Part shown: positions 27,937 through 37,052 of the stretch, piece after piece | Layout: each line of letters starts with the position of its first letter | How positions within the stretch are numbered: position 1 is the stretch's first letter | Source of the DNA: Pleurocapsa sp. FMAR1 | Lineage (GTDB): Bacteria > Cyanobacteriota > Cyanobacteriia > Cyanobacteriales > Xenococcaceae | Direction: 5' to 3' | NCBI RefSeq assembly: GCF_963665995.1 | Contig: NZ_OY762512.1 | Span: 5,208,001-5,272,000 of the forward strand | DNA length: 64,000 nt | Notes under the pieces: generated by a model | The model's database searches: none | What the model saw: the letters and a program-made list of their open reading frames with translations, nothing else | Told to the model about the DNA's origin: nothing | Translations under genes and position numbers: made by a program

Positions 27937-30136
27937 CTTTTTACCTCGGCTTCCCAGTTCTCGGCTGGACGACCGCAACTTTGATGATTTAGTAGAAGAA
28001 TGCCTGTTGCGTATTCCCCGCTATTGTCCAGAGTGGACTGACCACAATGTTAGCGATCCTGGCATTACCCTGGTCGAGCTATTTGCTTGGCTCACCGACC
28101 AAATGCTGATGCGGTTTAATCAGATTCCCCGCAAAAACTATGTAGCTTTTCTAGAACTGTTGGGAATTCGTCTACAGCCGCCGATTCCGGCTCAAGTCAG
28201 GCTGACTTTTTACCTCAGCACTCATTTACTAGAAAACTACACCATCCCACGCGGAACAGAGGTGGCAACAGAGCGCACTGAAACTCAGGAGGCCATCATT
28301 TTCACTACCGATCAAGACTTGGTAATCGGTCAACCAACCATAAAACATATATTATCCGCACCAGATGCAGGCAATACTCCTCAATCGCTCCTCGATCGTT
28401 CCGAGCAATGGCATCGTCAACATAACGGTCTTACAGTGACTCACGAATTTGAACTATTTCCACAAAAGCCGCAGTCTGGCAATAGCTTTTATCTTGTAAT
28501 TGAACCTGATACCAGTTTAGAAGGAAATGTGTTAGCGATCGCCTTTACAGGAGCACCAGGAACATCTACAGGCATAGATCCAAAGCATCCTCCCCGCAGT
28601 TGGGAAGCCTGGGACGGCGAGTCATGGATAAAGGTACTTTTGCAGGAAGCAGACGACACTACCAATGGCTTTAGCTTTGATGAGAATACGGCAGATAACG
28701 ATAGCTTCGAGCAGAGTGGCGATGTAATTTTACATCTGCCCGAACGCTGGCCTACAGACGGTTTTAATGGCTATAAAGGTCATTGGATTCGCTGCATTCT
28801 CAGCGAATCTAGTCACCGCCAGCCAGGATATGCAAATTCTCCTCGGATTAAAACAATAGCGATGCGTTCGGTTGGCGGAGCGGTGCAGGCTAGTCAATGC
28901 GTTCTGGTAGAAGAGGAAATATTAGGGATCAGCAACGGGAAACCAGGGCAGAGCTTTGAAGTTGAGACTGCGCCCATTCTAGAGGGACGGGGAGGGGAGC
29001 AACTGCTTGTTCTTCCTCTGGGGAGGCCTCCCGAAAGCTGGCAGAAGGTTGAAGACTTTGCTGAATCAAAACCCCACGATCGGCATTATGTCGTTGATGC
29101 ATTGGCGGGTACTATTCAGTTTGGACCATTGATTCGCGAACCGCAGACGCTGAAGAAGCAAACTCAAGCTCGTGCCTCTTTACAGCAGGTGCTGCCAGCA
29201 GAGCAATCGCCCAGTCAAAACCTTCACGAGCAAATAATTGAGCAACAGTATGGGGCAATTCCTCCCCGTGGTGCTGAAATTACGTTTACCTATCGTACTG
29301 GGGGAGGTAAACAGGGAAACGTGCAGGCGAACACGCTGAGATTTATGAAGACGGCAATTCCTTATGTAGACAGCGCGACCAATCATCATGCTGCCGTTAA
29401 CGGTGCCGATGCCGAATCTCTCGAACGAGCCGTATTGAGAGTGCCACAGATACTGCGATCGCACGATCGAGCCGTCACTGCGGCAGATTTTGAGGCCTTA
29501 ACTCTCAAGGGCAGCGGCGGGGCAATTGCCCGTGCATTGACTTTACCGATGTCCGCCAACCAAGCTGCTGGGAGCGTCAGCGTGTGCGTTGTGCCTCAAG
29601 CTAATACCGATCTCATCGATCTCGGACGCGGGATTACTCCAGATAACTTCAATTTAAATTCGGCTCTACGCGATCGAGTCTTGCACTATCTAAACGAAAG
29701 ACGTTTGCTGGGTGTTCAGGTGCAGCTACAGCAGCCCAACTATGTTGGCGTATCGGTTCAAGCCGAAGTTACTTTGGAGCCTGCTTACAACAACCTAAGC
29801 GCTCAGGCCGAGATTATCCACAAACTCAAAGTTGCCCTTTATCGCTACCTTAACCCTCTAACTGGCGGTCCAGAAATGACGGGCTGGCCCTTTGGTCGCC
29901 CCCTTTATCCGTCAGACATAATGGTCATCCTTCAGCAAATAGCAGGAATTCAATACTTGGGGGCTATCCTACTGTTTCCTCTTCAAAAAAATGGGGAATC
30001 TTGGCACAGACAAACAACGCCTGTAAACTACATAGATCCTGGCCCTTTGGGTTTACTCTGCTCCTGGGCAGATCCACAGGCGCGTACAGGACATAGTGTG
30101 AATGTTCTGACAGACCAATCTGCAGTGAGGATTTAG
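27926..30136 (+). CDS. Baseplate J/gp6-like assembly protein of a contractile injection system
   Basis: 736 residues. The start has the family hallmark PEWTDHNVSDPGITLVELFA followed by WLTDQMLMRFNQIPRKNYVA and FLELLGIRLQPPIPAQVRLT. The middle carries inserted beta domains (PRSWEAWDGESWIKVLL). The C-terminal third has the J-like ring region (NGADAESLERAVLRVPQILR, AVTAADFEALTL, LNERRLLGVQVQLQQPNYVG). In phage-like injection systems this protein builds the inflatable baseplate ring with gp25. Starts inside the gp25 gene. Frame intact, with length near that of the putative baseplate assembly family. Confidence 0.9.
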   Translation: MNFDFLPRLPSSRLDDRNFDDLVEECLLRIPRYCPEWTDHNVSDPGITLVELFAWLTDQMLMRFNQIPRKNYVAFLELLGIRLQPPIPAQVRLTFYLSTHLLENYTIPRGTEVATERTETQEAIIFTTDQDLVIGQPTIKHILSAPDAGNTPQSLLDRSEQWHRQHNGLTVTHEFELFPQKPQSGNSFYLVIEPDTSLEGNVLAIAFTGAPGTSTGIDPKHPPRSWEAWDGESWIKVLLQEADDTTNGFSFDENTADNDSFEQSGDVILHLPERWPTDGFNGYKGHWIRCILSESSHRQPGYANSPRIKTIAMRSVGGAVQASQCVLVEEEILGISNGKPGQSFEVETAPILEGRGGEQLLVLPLGRPPESWQKVEDFAESKPHDRHYVVDALAGTIQFGPLIREPQTLKKQTQARASLQQVLPAEQSPSQNLHEQIIEQQYGAIPPRGAEITFTYRTGGGKQGNVQANTLRFMKTAIPYVDSATNHHAAVNGADAESLERAVLRVPQILRSHDRAVTAADFEALTLKGSGGAIARALTLPMSANQAAGSVSVCVVPQANTDLIDLGRGITPDNFNLNSALRDRVLHYLNERRLLGVQVQLQQPNYVGVSVQAEVTLEPAYNNLSAQAEIIHKLKVALYRYLNPLTGGPEMTGWPFGRPLYPSDIMVILQQIAGIQYLGAILLFPLQKNGESWHRQTTPVNYIDPGPLGLLCSWADPQARTGHSVNVLTDQSAVRI

Positions 30137-30139
30137 GAT

Positions 30140-31261
30140 ATGGGGTCAACATCTACCTCCAAATCAGCCAGTCTTCATATCTCTCCTATGCACATTTCTG
30201 GAACCAATGCTCATGGAGGAGATCGAATGCTTGGGGAAGCCACAGAAGGCTTGCAACAGCAACCTAAAATTGTGGTTCATCCAGGAGAACTCTGTCGAGT
30301 TGCCCTTGAGATTAAAAACTGGGAGTCTCAACCTCAGCACCTCACTTTAAAGCTGGAGGGAGCATTCCCTTTAAAATGGTGTCAGCTACAGACGGATGTT
30401 GAAAGCGCACCTCAATTAGGGATAGCCCTACAAAACTCAGTGGCGCAAACGTCAGACACTTCGATGGAGGCTGCGATCGATAGTGTAACCCTAGAAGTGG
30501 CTGCCAAGAAAAGCAGATATGCTGACTTATGGTTTCTGATTCCTGACGATTTTTTTGAGGGGCAAGATGCCCTTCAGGAGAGCAAGGGAAATGAGCTCAA
30601 CTTTCGAGGTTGCCTGTCGATTTATGCTAATCAAAGCCTGAGTCAGGGGTTAAGTCCACATCCAATTCAAGAATCAAATTTTGAGCTAAACGTTCGACCG
30701 AGGAGTACCTATACTACTTTTCTGCCAACAGTTTATCAAGAAGTTGATTACATTCATCGCTTCATCAACATTTTTGAGCAAGCGTTCGATCCAGTAGTGA
30801 ATAGCTTCACTTCGATGTGGGCGCATCTAGATCCGCTGACTGCACCTCAAGCGCTCCTGCCGTTTCTAGCTCACTGGGTAGACTGGCCAATTGATGTAGA
30901 GCTAGATTTAACTTATCAAAGGCGGCTAATTCGACGCGCCGTAGAAATTTATCGGTGTCGCGGAACCCGTAAAGGACTTCGATTTTATCTACATTTATAT
31001 ACAGGTTTACCGCTCGACGAACACATTGACCGGGAAGCAGATAAATCAATCAGCATTACCGAACCCTTTGGTCAAGGATGTTTATTTGGATTAGCCTATG
31101 TAGGAGAAGATGCAATTATCGGTGGTGGTAAGCCTTATCACTTCGACGTGCGCTTACGCGCCCAGTTAAACAGCCCCCTTGATGAGCAGCTCGTACGGCG
31201 AATAATCGACCAGGAGAAGCCTGCATTTTGCTCCTACAGCCTTCGGATAGAGACAAACTAA
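30140..31261 (+). CDS. Tail protein (gp7/Afp12-like) of the contractile injection system
   Basis: 373 residues. The N-terminal half is a beta domain (HPGELCRVALEIKNWESQPQ, LKLEGAFPLKWCQL). The C-terminal half is the conserved phage tail protein domain: TTFLPTVYQEVDYIHRFINI, FEQAFDPVVNSFTSMWAHLD, LPFLAHWVDWPIDVELDLTY, RRLIRRAVEIYRCRGTRKGL, YTGLPLD. It begins three bases after the previous stop, so the three genes form one operon. Its usual role is linking baseplate wedges. Frame intact. Confidence 0.85.
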   Translation: MGSTSTSKSASLHISPMHISGTNAHGGDRMLGEATEGLQQQPKIVVHPGELCRVALEIKNWESQPQHLTLKLEGAFPLKWCQLQTDVESAPQLGIALQNSVAQTSDTSMEAAIDSVTLEVAAKKSRYADLWFLIPDDFFEGQDALQESKGNELNFRGCLSIYANQSLSQGLSPHPIQESNFELNVRPRSTYTTFLPTVYQEVDYIHRFINIFEQAFDPVVNSFTSMWAHLDPLTAPQALLPFLAHWVDWPIDVELDLTYQRRLIRRAVEIYRCRGTRKGLRFYLHLYTGLPLDEHIDREADKSISITEPFGQGCLFGLAYVGEDAIIGGGKPYHFDVRLRAQLNSPLDEQLVRRIIDQEKPAFCSYSLRIETN

Positions 31262-31282
31262 ATAAAAACAAACCTTTGTTGG

Positions 31283-31335
31283 GCATTCACCAACGGTGAG
31301 GAAGCCCCGTCGTTTTACGGCGGGGTCTCTCACCT
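31283..31335 (-). repeat. IS200/IS605-like end hairpin (copy 2)
   Basis: Inverted near-copy of 19685-19735: GCATTCACCAACGGTGAGG, CCCCGTCG, TTTT loop, CGGCGGGG with one mismatch in the stem, then TCTCTCACCT. It lies in the 119-bp gap of the injection-system operon and could act as a terminator or attenuator. Confidence 0.55.
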
Positions 31336-31380
31336 AAAACTTATTTAACCGAATTAGCGTATCTAATTGGAGATATCTTT

Positions 31381-32565
31381 ATGACCCATTCTTTTCCAAA
31401 TCCAGCGATCGCCCCCATGCAGCGCCAACAAGTTAGAGATGGCTTGCTTTTAACTGCCGAGCGTTGGCAACGCGCCCATGACTATCAGCGCAAACGCCAA
31501 AATCTTCACTATCAGTCAATCAATCAGCCAGGGATTGTTTGCGGGTTGGGAGTATGGGTAATTCCAGCCCCAGAAGATGTTGCTGCTCAATATCGAGACA
31601 ATCGCTGGGTGCAAATTCAGCCAGGAATTGCCATTGATTTAGAAGGAAATCCGATTATCGTACCTCATCAAATCAATTTTCGGATTGCAACTGAGTTAAA
31701 GGAGTCGGAACCTGTGACTGTTTATTTGGTAGCTCAGTATCGAGATCCCGATCACTTAGGGGCAAGCCCCGATCAAGAGGTTGTACAGGAAACTTTTAGA
31801 ATTGACGAGAGAAGTCGTCCCCCTGAGCGGTCAGAGGTGGAGCTTTGTCGCGTCCTGCTGCGATCATCACAGCAGGAATTGCTCTGCACACCTGCCGATG
31901 TTTTTTTTCCAGGATATGGCGACTTAGACTTGCGTTATCGTCGTCAAGCACAGGCAAGACCCCAAGGCTTGGTTCAAATTGCCGAAATCAACTCAGATGA
32001 TGAAGACTGTAGCCAAAATTTTTTTAATCTCACATATTTACTGCGCGCTGTTGAAGATATCTATCCATCCTTAAAAGGTGCAGAAACCGTTGATCGAGTC
32101 ACTTGGGATGAAGATCTGCATCTTTACGAACTGTTATATTTGACTGGGCAACAGGATTTATCGCTGAATAACCATCAATTCTCGAAGCTTTCAAGCTACC
32201 TGAAGTCGGGGGGGACTTTGCTGGTCGATGCCCCCGTCAAGAGTACAGAACTGATTCAATCAGTCCAGGCAATAGCTCAAAAGTTGCAAACACCACTAAA
32301 GTCTCTACAAGAAGCCCGTCGTGACCATCCCTTGCGAATAAAGCCGTTTCTGTTTTCTGCGTTACCAATAATCGATGGAATCAAAATCCAACTCTTGTTT
32401 GGTGGGGGAATTATTCTAGCAATCGGCAATATAGGCGGATCGTGGGGATTAGATGAACAATTACAGCGATCGCGAACTGAGATTAGAACCGCTCAAGAGT
32501 TAGGGATAAATATTCTACATTTTGCTTGGAAACGCAAGCAGATGATCGATTTGCAATCTGAGTAG
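31381..32565 (+). CDS. Injection-system associated protein with C-terminal DUF4159-like domain
   Basis: 394 residues. The N-terminal part (LLLTAERWQRAHDYQRKRQN, YQSINQPGIVCGLGVWVI, WVQIQPGIAIDLEGNPIIVP, VTVYLVAQYRDPDH) looks like a virion or baseplate accessory module of unknown function. The C-terminal part (YELLYLTGQQDLSLNN, LSSYLKSGGTLLVDAPV, HPLRIKPFLFSALP) matches DUF4159, a Rossmann-like domain. GGAG precedes the ATG by 7-8 bases. It follows the tail gene with a hairpin in between. Such proteins accompany baseplate genes in cyanobacterial injection clusters as I recall; role unproven. Confidence 0.7.
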   Translation: MTHSFPNPAIAPMQRQQVRDGLLLTAERWQRAHDYQRKRQNLHYQSINQPGIVCGLGVWVIPAPEDVAAQYRDNRWVQIQPGIAIDLEGNPIIVPHQINFRIATELKESEPVTVYLVAQYRDPDHLGASPDQEVVQETFRIDERSRPPERSEVELCRVLLRSSQQELLCTPADVFFPGYGDLDLRYRRQAQARPQGLVQIAEINSDDEDCSQNFFNLTYLLRAVEDIYPSLKGAETVDRVTWDEDLHLYELLYLTGQQDLSLNNHQFSKLSSYLKSGGTLLVDAPVKSTELIQSVQAIAQKLQTPLKSLQEARRDHPLRIKPFLFSALPIIDGIKIQLLFGGGIILAIGNIGGSWGLDEQLQRSRTEIRTAQELGINILHFAWKRKQMIDLQSE

Positions 32566-32579
32566 TGCTAAACAAGTAA

Positions 32580-33073
32580 TGAAGCATTGTAGTAATGTTA
32601 CAATTTCAAATAGCACCAATATAATTTTCTAGCAATTTTGAAAACGATAAAGTGTCTTGGCGAGCATTCCCTTGCGCCGACGCGGGCAGATGCGGACAAG
32701 TCCTTTCTCGCTGCTCTCCGTACCAAACGTGACACTCTTTGTCTTAACGTACGGTTGAATCGTTCAATATAGCTCGTTTGACTTTCTTGTTGAAACAGTC
32801 GCTCATGGAAGTTTCCCCCATGAGCGACTGTTTCGCTTTGACCACTGCCCGATGCCGTTTGTTAGATATTATTATTCCATAAGCTGCCCAAAAATTGGTG
32901 TGGGCAACTGCACACTGTCGATACACGCTTTGGTAAAGATGACCACAATTCTCTGGCTGCCTGTTCGTCGCGATCGCCAACGCGAGAGTCGAATAAGCCG
33001 AGGAAACCTCGGCATTTCGGTAGTGAAACAAAAATCTGTGGGGAGAGTCTAAAGACATTAGTAATCAAACCCT
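32580..33073 (-). pseudogene. IS1-family transposase remnant with mosaic insertions
   Basis: Minus strand phrases: LALAIATNRQPENCGHLYQS-like out of phase (true IS1 phase GDRDEQAARELWSSLPK), VYRQCAVAHTNFWAAYGIII, SNKRHRAVVK, RAILNDSTVR. These correspond to InsB. Interruptions: a hairpin of GAAACAGTCGCTCATGG and its complement at about 32787-32836, a repeat at 32654-32706 ending GCTCGCCAAGACAC, and another hairpin at about 32979-33020 (GCCGAGG/CCTCGGC). No complete frame remains. Confidence 0.7.
32654..32706 (-). repeat. Mosaic hairpin repeat, truncated at its 5-prime end
   Basis: Minus strand: AAAGGACTTGTCCGCATC, TGCCCGCGTCGGCGCAAGGG, AATGCTCGCCAAGACA. The usual starting stem with ACCCC is missing and the ACATGC-type module forms the start instead. 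Inserted between CGAG and CTTTATCG of the IS1 frame. Confidence 0.65.
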
Positions 33074-33078
33074 CGAAG

Positions 33079-33300
33079 GAAATGTGGTCGTTTATAAAAA
33101 AAACAGAAGAAAGGCTTTAGCCGCATCTACTGTCAAACAGATGATATTCAGATGGGAGATTGCTCGATTGGAGTCAGTTTAGATGCTTTAAGCGGATTAA
33201 TCATAGCAGCTCGTGTCGGAAAACATAGCGATAGATTTCTCGAAGAACTAATCCTAAATACAAAGGGGAAAATTGTGATTACTTCACTGTCGCTCAAAGA
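33079..33300 (+). pseudogene. Another IS1-family transposase remnant
   Basis: Starts MWSFIKKTEERL with a stop, then after a single small mosaic module (33111-33131, AAAGGCTTTAGCCGCATC) continues QMGDCSIGVSLDALSGLIIA, ARVGKHSDRFLEELILNTKG. This is the DDE start of an IS1-like InsB of a third type. It ends where another remnant begins. Confidence 0.65.
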
Positions 33301-33423
33301 CGGAGCAAACCCTCTTTTTCTAATTTTTCTGCCTTGGCTAATTTGATTCCATTGGTCATCGACACAATAGAAGACAGCAATGATAAAATCTTCAGTATTA
33401 AACATTGTCCCATCGAGATTCAA
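33299..33423 (-). pseudogene. Transposase N-terminal remnant (IS982/IS4-like)
   Basis: Minus strand reads MFNTEDFIIAVFYCVDDQWN, QISQGRKIRKRGFAPSLSDS, EVIT and is then lost in the neighbouring remnant. The N-terminal phrase with a DDF/EDF and RxRGRxPxLSDSEVIT pattern is typical of IS982-type and related DDE transposases. Nothing functional is left. Confidence 0.6.
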
Positions 33424-33502
33424 AACATTATCATCTCAGATGGGATTTTCTTTTTCAAATTGAAAGTCGCACACGGCGTATTAGTTGTTTAATAATTTAA
33501 TT

Positions 33503-34366
33503 ATGACTAGAAATCAACTTACTTCAATGCTTAATACTCTATACAATTTATACAGATTTAACAATAGTTACTTTCTAGCTATTTGCTTATTGTGTTTATC
33601 TCTGGGAATGACTAATCCTGCTCAAGCAGAATATAAAAAACCCAAAACGCAAACAAGAAATGATGCGCCTAATTCTCAGACAACTAGTATTGCTGCTACT
33701 AGAGGAGTTTGTAATCTAACCTCTGATAGCCCTAAGCAAAAGGCTAATTTAGCTACCTTCACAGCTTTAGCCCCTTATAGTCATGTGGGACAATCTAGTG
33801 CTTCTCATCCTACTTTCACCTGGTATATTGGCGATCGCGAATCTTATCCCATAGAGTTTTGGCTTTATGAATTTGACCCTGCTAGTTATGACGGTAAAGG
33901 AAAACAAGTATATCAAGCTAAACTACCTAGTTCTGCGGGAATTATGACCCATACTCTACCCAAACAACAAGTTGGTTTAAGCCCAGGCAAAACTTATGTT
34001 TGGCAAGTTGCGGTTATTTGTAATCCCAACAGTCCTTCTCAATCGTTGGTAGTTGATAATCAGGTAAAAATAGTGGCAGCCGATCCTACTATCACAGCTC
34101 AATTAAATAATAGTCAGGATGCAAATCCTGTTACTAAAGCCAATATCTATGCTCAAGCTGGTTTATGGTACGATGCTCTAGCCGAAGTCGCAACTTTGCC
34201 CAACGATCCACAAGCTCAAGATTTTACCCTAAAGTTAATCTCTCAGCTAGCAGCTATAGAACAACCAAATAATAGTTCATCGGCAGAAAACGCCAAAGAA
34301 ACCAAGCTAATCGAAACCCACCAACAAAACCTCAAACAAATCGTTGAGGCTTTACAAACAAAATAA
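33503..34366 (+). CDS. DUF928 secreted protein
   Basis: 287 residues from ATG 33503; ATG 33524 is another possible start. A signal peptide is likely (SYFLAICLLCLSLGMTNPAQ, cleavage after AQA). Then GVCNLTSDSPKQKANLATFT, ALAPYSHVGQSSASHPTFTW, YPIEFWLYEFDP, LSPGKTYVWQVAVICNPNSP identify the DUF928 beta-sandwich. The C-terminal part (AKANIYAQAGLWYDALAEVA-like, LKLISQLAAIEQ) is helical. DUF928 genes commonly neighbour TPR-CHAT and two-partner-secretion genes in cyanobacteria, as here. Convergent with the CHAT gene. Confidence 0.85.
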   Translation: MTRNQLTSMLNTLYNLYRFNNSYFLAICLLCLSLGMTNPAQAEYKKPKTQTRNDAPNSQTTSIAATRGVCNLTSDSPKQKANLATFTALAPYSHVGQSSASHPTFTWYIGDRESYPIEFWLYEFDPASYDGKGKQVYQAKLPSSAGIMTHTLPKQQVGLSPGKTYVWQVAVICNPNSPSQSLVVDNQVKIVAADPTITAQLNNSQDANPVTKANIYAQAGLWYDALAEVATLPNDPQAQDFTLKLISQLAAIEQPNNSSSAENAKETKLIETHQQNLKQIVEALQTK

Positions 34367-34445
34367 TCTAACGCTGCTGGAGCGAGATTCTTAAAAAGCT
34401 AATAGCTGATAGCTACTAACAGAATACATCAACGTCTATTAACTT

Positions 34446-37052
34446 CTATAACCAATTGCCAATTAGAATAAAGGGCGACCAAAAAGCAGGAGAAATATCT
34501 TTTTTGATTAAAGCTAACTGTGCTTTTTGTAAGGCTTGTGCTTTATTGAGATTTTCATCTTGCAAACCAAGATAAAAGTCTTTAACGACTATAGGAGTTA
34601 TTTCATCGCTAATCGACCATAAAGAAGCTAAAGCACTACTCGCCCCAGCTTGAATGGCTACTCCTGCTAAACCTAGTGCTGCTCGTTCGTCGCCGACGGC
34701 GGTTTGACAAGCTGTGAGGGTAATTAGGTTAACAAGTTCGTTTTTCGTTGCCGTACTGCGAATGATGCGGTCTAGTTCGGGAATAGTAAGTTTTTCATTG
34801 TTTCCCGTAACCAGGAAAGTATCTTTTGGTTCAGAACTAAATTGACCGTGGGTGGCAATATGGATAATAGGATAAGATGTCTGGGCTAATTCCTGCTGCA
34901 CTCGCTCTGGAGTAAAGTTAGCATTCAATAGTCCCTTACTCTCGGCAAAAAAACTTTCAACTTCGCTAATTTCCTGTTTGACATTGGGCAAGGGAGGAAA
35001 GGATTCATTATCTATTTTTGATGCTTGACTAAGACCAAGAGCTAGAGCTTTTAAGTCTTTCCTGTTTAAAGTAGCGGAACTGGTGAGATTTAAACTGGGA
35101 GTAGTGGCGATCGCATATTTTTCAATTAAAAATTGTTTGCCATCATGTAATGCAGCCATCGGTACGCTTCTGAGTAAACCATCTTGGATAAATACCAAAG
35201 TGGTTATTTGTTCTTGGTTTAAGTCTGCTGCAAAAGGTTGAATCAGCCAGCTATAAATATTCTGTCCCAAGGTCACATCGAATTGGGTGTAAAAATTCTC
35301 TAATCCTCGCCGAAATTGATTGATTTCTTGGGTAATAGCAGTTTTTCCTTTATTGCCATGCCAAACTATTTTAGTTTTACGTCCAGGAAAGCTAACAATT
35401 ACCGCAGTACGGTCATCTAAAATAATGGTGCTGAAGTATGCCGTGTGAGGATTAGGGTCTAGCAGATCTACTTTATTGATGGTAGCAACATCATTAATAG
35501 CGCAGTCATTGCCAAAATAATTTTGTAGTTCAGCCAGTCTTAAAGAATCGACTGTAGTTAAAATTGAACTGACGTTTTTTATTTGTTGGGTTTGGCTTGG
35601 TTCGACTACTAAGACATTATCGGCGGTATTTAATCTTTGAGCGATTAAGCCACGATAGATCGGTTCGACAGTATCGCGGAAGTCAAATTGAACATCTCGA
35701 TTAGCAGTTAGAATATTGTCGCGAATACTTTCTAGGGTAGCGATCGCCGTTTCATAGGCAGCGATCGCAGCCTCTGGCTTATCCTGAGCGAGTAAAATTC
35801 TGCCTGTTTGCCATTCCCAAAGGTAAAGACTATCTCTTTCTTTTTCTGCCGTTAAACGAGCTTTTTCGGTTAATTTCAGGGCTTGTTGATAGTCTTGAGA
35901 ACATTCATAGGTATGTCCTAATTCCCCCAAAGCAAAAGAGGTTGCTCTGCTATCCTGCAACTGTTGGGCTATATCTACCCCCTGCTGTAATAAGGCTTGG
36001 GCTTTGGGTAAGATGTCTGCACCATAACAACTGGTAAAACTGACTTTTTCTGGTTGTAATAATCTAGCTAAATCAATAGTGGCATAAACAGTAGTTGATT
36101 CTGGGGGGAGGGTAGAAATTAAATTCAACGCCTGTTGTTTACTCTTTGCTGCTGCGGTGGAGTCTGATAAACGATAGTATAGAGGCAGAGAACTAATCAA
36201 ACTCCGCACCTGTTCTAAAGAGTTTTGTTGTTGTGTCGCTAAATCCAGGCTAGTTTGAAAATAATCCAAAGCTATTTTGTCTTGTTGTTTGCCGTCTGCT
36301 CGTAGCTTCATCACAGGGCTATCAGGAGCATTTTCTACCCCCCTGCTGCCATAAATATCTCCTCTGCTGGCTGCTGATTCTGCTTGACGATAACTAACCT
36401 GTGCCAAACTGCTATAGGTGTTACCCAAACTATTTAACGCAGACATCTGTAATATTTGATTATCAGTGGCTTGAGCAATTTTTAAACTGGCTTTTAAATA
36501 ATCAACTGCTTTGGCATAATCACCCCGCAGACGATAAGCCTCACCCAAACTTCCTTGAGCAGCAACTTCTCCTAAAGAATCTTTTATTTCTTGGGCAATA
36601 GCGATCGCCGAATTTTCAGAACATTGATTTTCACCACATAATAGCGCGATCGCCTGACGATGTTGCCCCATACTAGTATAAGCTTGAGCCAGTTCGGTAA
36701 GACTTCTACCTAATTGTTGCTTATTTCCTCTTTTTTGGTACTCATTTACTGCTTGTGACCAAAAGGCGATCGCTTGTTCGGTCTGTCCGATTTGCTGATA
36801 GACTCTAGCTAAATTTTCTAAAACTATAGCTGTATTGGGGTTATCCTTTGTTGCTTGGTAACTAGATAAAGCCTGTTGCCAAGATGCGATCGCTATTTGA
36901 TATTTTCCTTGTTGATATGCGGTAACTCCCTGTTTTACTAAATCGCGATCAAGGACTTGAGCTTTAATCGGCGAAACTTGTCCTAGTGCCAGAGATATCG
37001 CCAAAGCGATCGTAAACAGAGTTGACCAAAAATGAAAAGAGCGACGCGCCAT
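34446..37052 (-). CDS. TPR-CHAT caspase-like protease, exported
   Basis: 868 residues. Signal peptide at the start (RSFHFWSTLFTIALAISLAL, then GQVSPIKAQ). Residues about 35-470 hold many tetratricopeptide repeats (AYQQGKYQIAIASWQQALSS, TAIVLENLARVYQQIGQTEQ, LGEAYRLRGDYAKAVDYLKA). Residues about 590-868 are the CHAT domain: catalytic His in HIATHGQFSSEPKDTFL, catalytic Cys in LITLTACQTAVGDERAALGL, then ASSALASLWSISDEITP and AFWSPFILIGNW. CHAT is a separase/caspase-like cysteine protease, and the TPR part probably recognises a partner. It lies in the secretion locus, so it may process or sense the haemagglutinins; that is inference. Confidence 0.92.
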   Translation of the reverse strand: MARRSFHFWSTLFTIALAISLALGQVSPIKAQVLDRDLVKQGVTAYQQGKYQIAIASWQQALSSYQATKDNPNTAIVLENLARVYQQIGQTEQAIAFWSQAVNEYQKRGNKQQLGRSLTELAQAYTSMGQHRQAIALLCGENQCSENSAIAIAQEIKDSLGEVAAQGSLGEAYRLRGDYAKAVDYLKASLKIAQATDNQILQMSALNSLGNTYSSLAQVSYRQAESAASRGDIYGSRGVENAPDSPVMKLRADGKQQDKIALDYFQTSLDLATQQQNSLEQVRSLISSLPLYYRLSDSTAAAKSKQQALNLISTLPPESTTVYATIDLARLLQPEKVSFTSCYGADILPKAQALLQQGVDIAQQLQDSRATSFALGELGHTYECSQDYQQALKLTEKARLTAEKERDSLYLWEWQTGRILLAQDKPEAAIAAYETAIATLESIRDNILTANRDVQFDFRDTVEPIYRGLIAQRLNTADNVLVVEPSQTQQIKNVSSILTTVDSLRLAELQNYFGNDCAINDVATINKVDLLDPNPHTAYFSTIILDDRTAVIVSFPGRKTKIVWHGNKGKTAITQEINQFRRGLENFYTQFDVTLGQNIYSWLIQPFAADLNQEQITTLVFIQDGLLRSVPMAALHDGKQFLIEKYAIATTPSLNLTSSATLNRKDLKALALGLSQASKIDNESFPPLPNVKQEISEVESFFAESKGLLNANFTPERVQQELAQTSYPIIHIATHGQFSSEPKDTFLVTGNNEKLTIPELDRIIRSTATKNELVNLITLTACQTAVGDERAALGLAGVAIQAGASSALASLWSISDEITPIVVKDFYLGLQDENLNKAQALQKAQLALIKKDISPAFWSPFILIGNWL

